A stretch of DNA of 5,773 nt. Source: an uncultured Ruminococcus sp. (GTDB lineage Bacteria > Bacillota > Clostridia > Oscillospirales > CAG-272). The position numbers and the translations under genes are program-made. The notes under the pieces are model-generated. The model was not told the origin of the DNA. It worked only from the letters and a program-made list of their open reading frames with translations, and made no database searches. Shown piece by piece: positions 5,104 through 5,773 of this stretch. Every line of letters starts with the position of its first letter. The stretch's first letter is position 1. The stretch spans positions 1-5,773 of the forward strand of contig URUL01000109.1 of the NCBI GenBank assembly GCA_900551005.1. The letters run 5' to 3'.

Positions 5104-5123
5104 TGAAACACTCAGCCTGTCAA
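5095..5123 (-). promoter_or_regulatory. Perfect consensus leftward promoter for the XRE-ImmA operon
   Basis: On the minus strand TTGACA (5123-5118), a 17-base spacer and TATAAT (5100-5095) again match consensus at every position. Transcription should start near 5088 and run left, through the rightward promoter, into the XRE gene. It faces the promoter at 5036-5064; the two -10 boxes are only 30 bases apart. Confidence 0.85.
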
Positions 5124-5243
5124 GTCAATTCACGAAAAAAGAAAAAGAAATTGCAGAAGTTTGTTATGAAAGAAGGCAAGGATAAATTTTGCGGAATGAC
5201 GCAGACATTTGTATCTGTTGCCACCGGCGCAAGGAGAAATATT

Positions 5244-5450
5244 GTGAAAAACGAAAGAAATGATTCCTACTGGATTCCGAAACAAATGTACTGTCCGAAC
5301 TGCGGAACACTCAGCGTTGGATATCAACGGGAGGGACTGACGGAATTCGAGTGCGGTCGCTGCCTGACGATGTTTGTGCGCAGCTACAAGAACCGTCGTC
5401 AGGATTTGCTGCTGATTACCATACCGAAAGGAACGGTCCGCCTGACATAG
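5244..5450 (+). CDS. 68-aa zinc-ribbon protein of conjugative-element type
   Basis: GTG 5244 is taken as start because AAGGAG (5231-5236) lies 7 bases upstream and the recognisable protein begins soon after. The in-frame ATG at 5166 has no good ribosome site. The product has WIPKQMYCPNCGTLSVGYQR, then FECGRCLTMFVRSYKNRRQD and a hydrophobic tail. The CPNC and CGRC pairs, about 20 residues apart, form a four-cysteine zinc ribbon, and the K-N-R-R segment after it is basic, so nucleic-acid contact is plausible. Small proteins beginning 'WIPKQM.CPNCG' are familiar to me from Tn1549-like elements of gut Firmicutes; their function is unknown. It is the first gene downstream of the strong rightward promoter facing the XRE operon, which suggests it belongs to the early, repressed module of the element. 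Family recall is from memory, not a search. Confidence 0.8.
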   Translation: MKNERNDSYWIPKQMYCPNCGTLSVGYQREGLTEFECGRCLTMFVRSYKNRRQDLLLITIPKGTVRLT

Positions 5451-5602
5451 TGCGTTGCCCCAAGGCGGCGTGTTATTTGAAAACTGAATACGGCGAACGA
5501 CGCATCATGCCTGGCTGAAACAGTGCTAAGTTAAGTCGTGCTTGCAGGTCTCGCCTTGAAATTGGTGTGCAAAGCCAGTTGGCAAAAGCCAAGCATGTAG
5601 AA
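5451..5602 (+). other. Structured non-coding leader region
   Basis: No ORF with a ribosome site is visible here. Pairing potential is high. TGCGTTGCC (5451-5459) pairs with GGC-AA-CGCA segments at 5492-5504 with bulges. CATGC-c-TGGCT (5506-5516) pairs with AGCCA-a-GCATG (5587-5597) over 10 bp with one mismatch. TTGGC-AAAA-GCCAA (5579-5592) is a local hairpin that competes with the long-range stem. Together with the downstream terminator-like hairpin this resembles a cis-regulatory RNA, but I recognise no known riboswitch class. Confidence 0.45.
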
Positions 5603-5668
5603 GCCACCGATAGATAGAACATCCCATGGGATAACTGTGGGATCAGTCTGTCTGTCGGTGGCTTTTTT
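5603..5668 (+). terminator. Large intrinsic terminator or attenuator
   Basis: GCCACCGATAGATAGA (5603-5618) pairs along its full 16 bases with TCTGTCTGTCGGTGGC (5647-5662), using two G-U pairs. Inside it ATCCCA (5621-5626) pairs with TGGGAT (5638-5643), and six T's follow (5663-5668). ATCCCA is also directly followed by another TGGGAT (5627-5632), so an alternative inner fold exists. It lies about 150 bases after the zinc-ribbon stop and 66 bases before the next start, so it either ends the upstream unit or attenuates the downstream one. Confidence 0.85.
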
Positions 5669-5696
5669 GCTTGTCAACAGATACATACCACTCCCG

Positions 5697-5730
5697 AACG
5701 CTCCCGACAGAGAAATCTGAAAGGAGCGTT
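5697..5730 (+). promoter_or_regulatory. Hairpin sequestering the Shine-Dalgarno of the next gene
   Basis: AACGCTCC (5697-5704) pairs with GGAGCGTT (5723-5730), which contains most of the AAGGAG ribosome site (5721-5726). An inner stem CAGA (5708-5711)/TCTG (5716-5719) is capped by a GAAA tetraloop. TTTT follows, so the same hairpin could act as a weak terminator. CTCCCGA occurs twice (5691-5697 and 5701-5707), giving two possible partners for GGAG. Confidence 0.6.
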
Positions 5731-5734
5731 TTTT

Positions 5735-5773
5735 ATGTTGTCCGTGTGGCAGACCTACATAGCACGATACCCG
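5735..5773 (+). CDS. Start of an unidentified gene (3' partial)
   Basis: ATG 5735 lies 8 bases after AAGGAG (5721-5726) and opens a frame, MLSVWQTYIARYP, that runs off the window. Thirteen residues are too few to assign a family. The well-placed but hairpin-masked ribosome site argues that it is a real, translationally controlled start. Confidence 0.55.
   Translation, partial: MLSVWQTYIARYP

Noticed and set aside
4123..5185. Long + strand ORFs of 144-229 aa opposite ImmA and XRE
   Set aside because: They mirror well-supported minus-strand genes and read as antisense shadows; cysteine- and arginine-rich composition, no domain, no ribosome site.
5085..5243. Longer N-terminus for the zinc-ribbon protein
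   Set aside because: The added residues are not family-like, overlap the leftward promoter, and lack a ribosome site; GTG 5244 has AAGGAG at ideal spacing.
1..5773. CRISPR array, tRNA, rRNA, IS element or att site
   Set aside because: No regularly spaced repeats, tRNA-like folds, transposase motifs or flanking terminal repeats were seen in the window.

Overview
This window looks like an accessory stretch of an integrative conjugative element from a gut-type Firmicute (Clostridia, Oscillospiraceae- or Lachnospiraceae-like). The signs are strong AGGAGG-type ribosome binding sites, sigma-A promoters close to consensus, moderate GC, an XRE regulator paired with an ImmA/IrrE peptidase, and a small 'WIPKQM..CPNC' zinc-ribbon protein of a kind I recall from Tn1549-like elements. 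The taxon is inferred, because no rRNA or marker gene is present.

Layout, left to right. Positions 2-145 (+) hold the 3' end of a winged-helix DNA-binding protein, followed by overlapping inverted repeats (158-199). Positions 239-685 (-) hold a decayed SLOG/DUF1273 gene. A strong extended -10 promoter (745-773, +) then starts a leader of about 200 nt with a possible leader peptide and an intrinsic terminator (899-949). The leader feeds a compact + strand operon: a 36-aa ORF, an ABC ATPase (1106-1996), an ABC-2 permease (2009-3250), a 65-aa two-helix membrane protein (3243-3440) and a frameshifted lipobox-bearing peptide (3494-3600). The operon ends at a perfect 11-bp terminator stem (3606-3635). 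This reads as an inducible export cassette carried as cargo; its substrate cannot be read from the sequence.

On the minus strand, an XRE regulator (4571-4990) and an ImmA/IrrE metallopeptidase (4024-4539) form an operon, with the wreck of a DUF1016 (YhcG-type nuclease) gene directly downstream (3678-4023). Upstream of the XRE gene are two perfect consensus promoters (TTGACA-N17-TATAAT) that face each other. Their -10 boxes lie in the arms of an 11-bp perfect inverted repeat and their predicted start sites are about 17 bp apart. The leftward one would transcribe the regulator operon, and the rightward one the zinc-ribbon gene (5244-5450) and perhaps genes beyond. This resembles a face-to-face genetic switch as in P2-type phages, with ICEBs1-like ImmR/ImmA logic, and is the most interesting part of the window.

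The right end (5451-5734) is a structured non-coding leader with a large terminator-like hairpin (5603-5668) and a second hairpin with a GAAA loop that buries the Shine-Dalgarno sequence of the next gene, which starts at 5735 and runs off the window. Several transcription units here therefore have conditional-looking RNA leaders, and three genes are visibly decaying.
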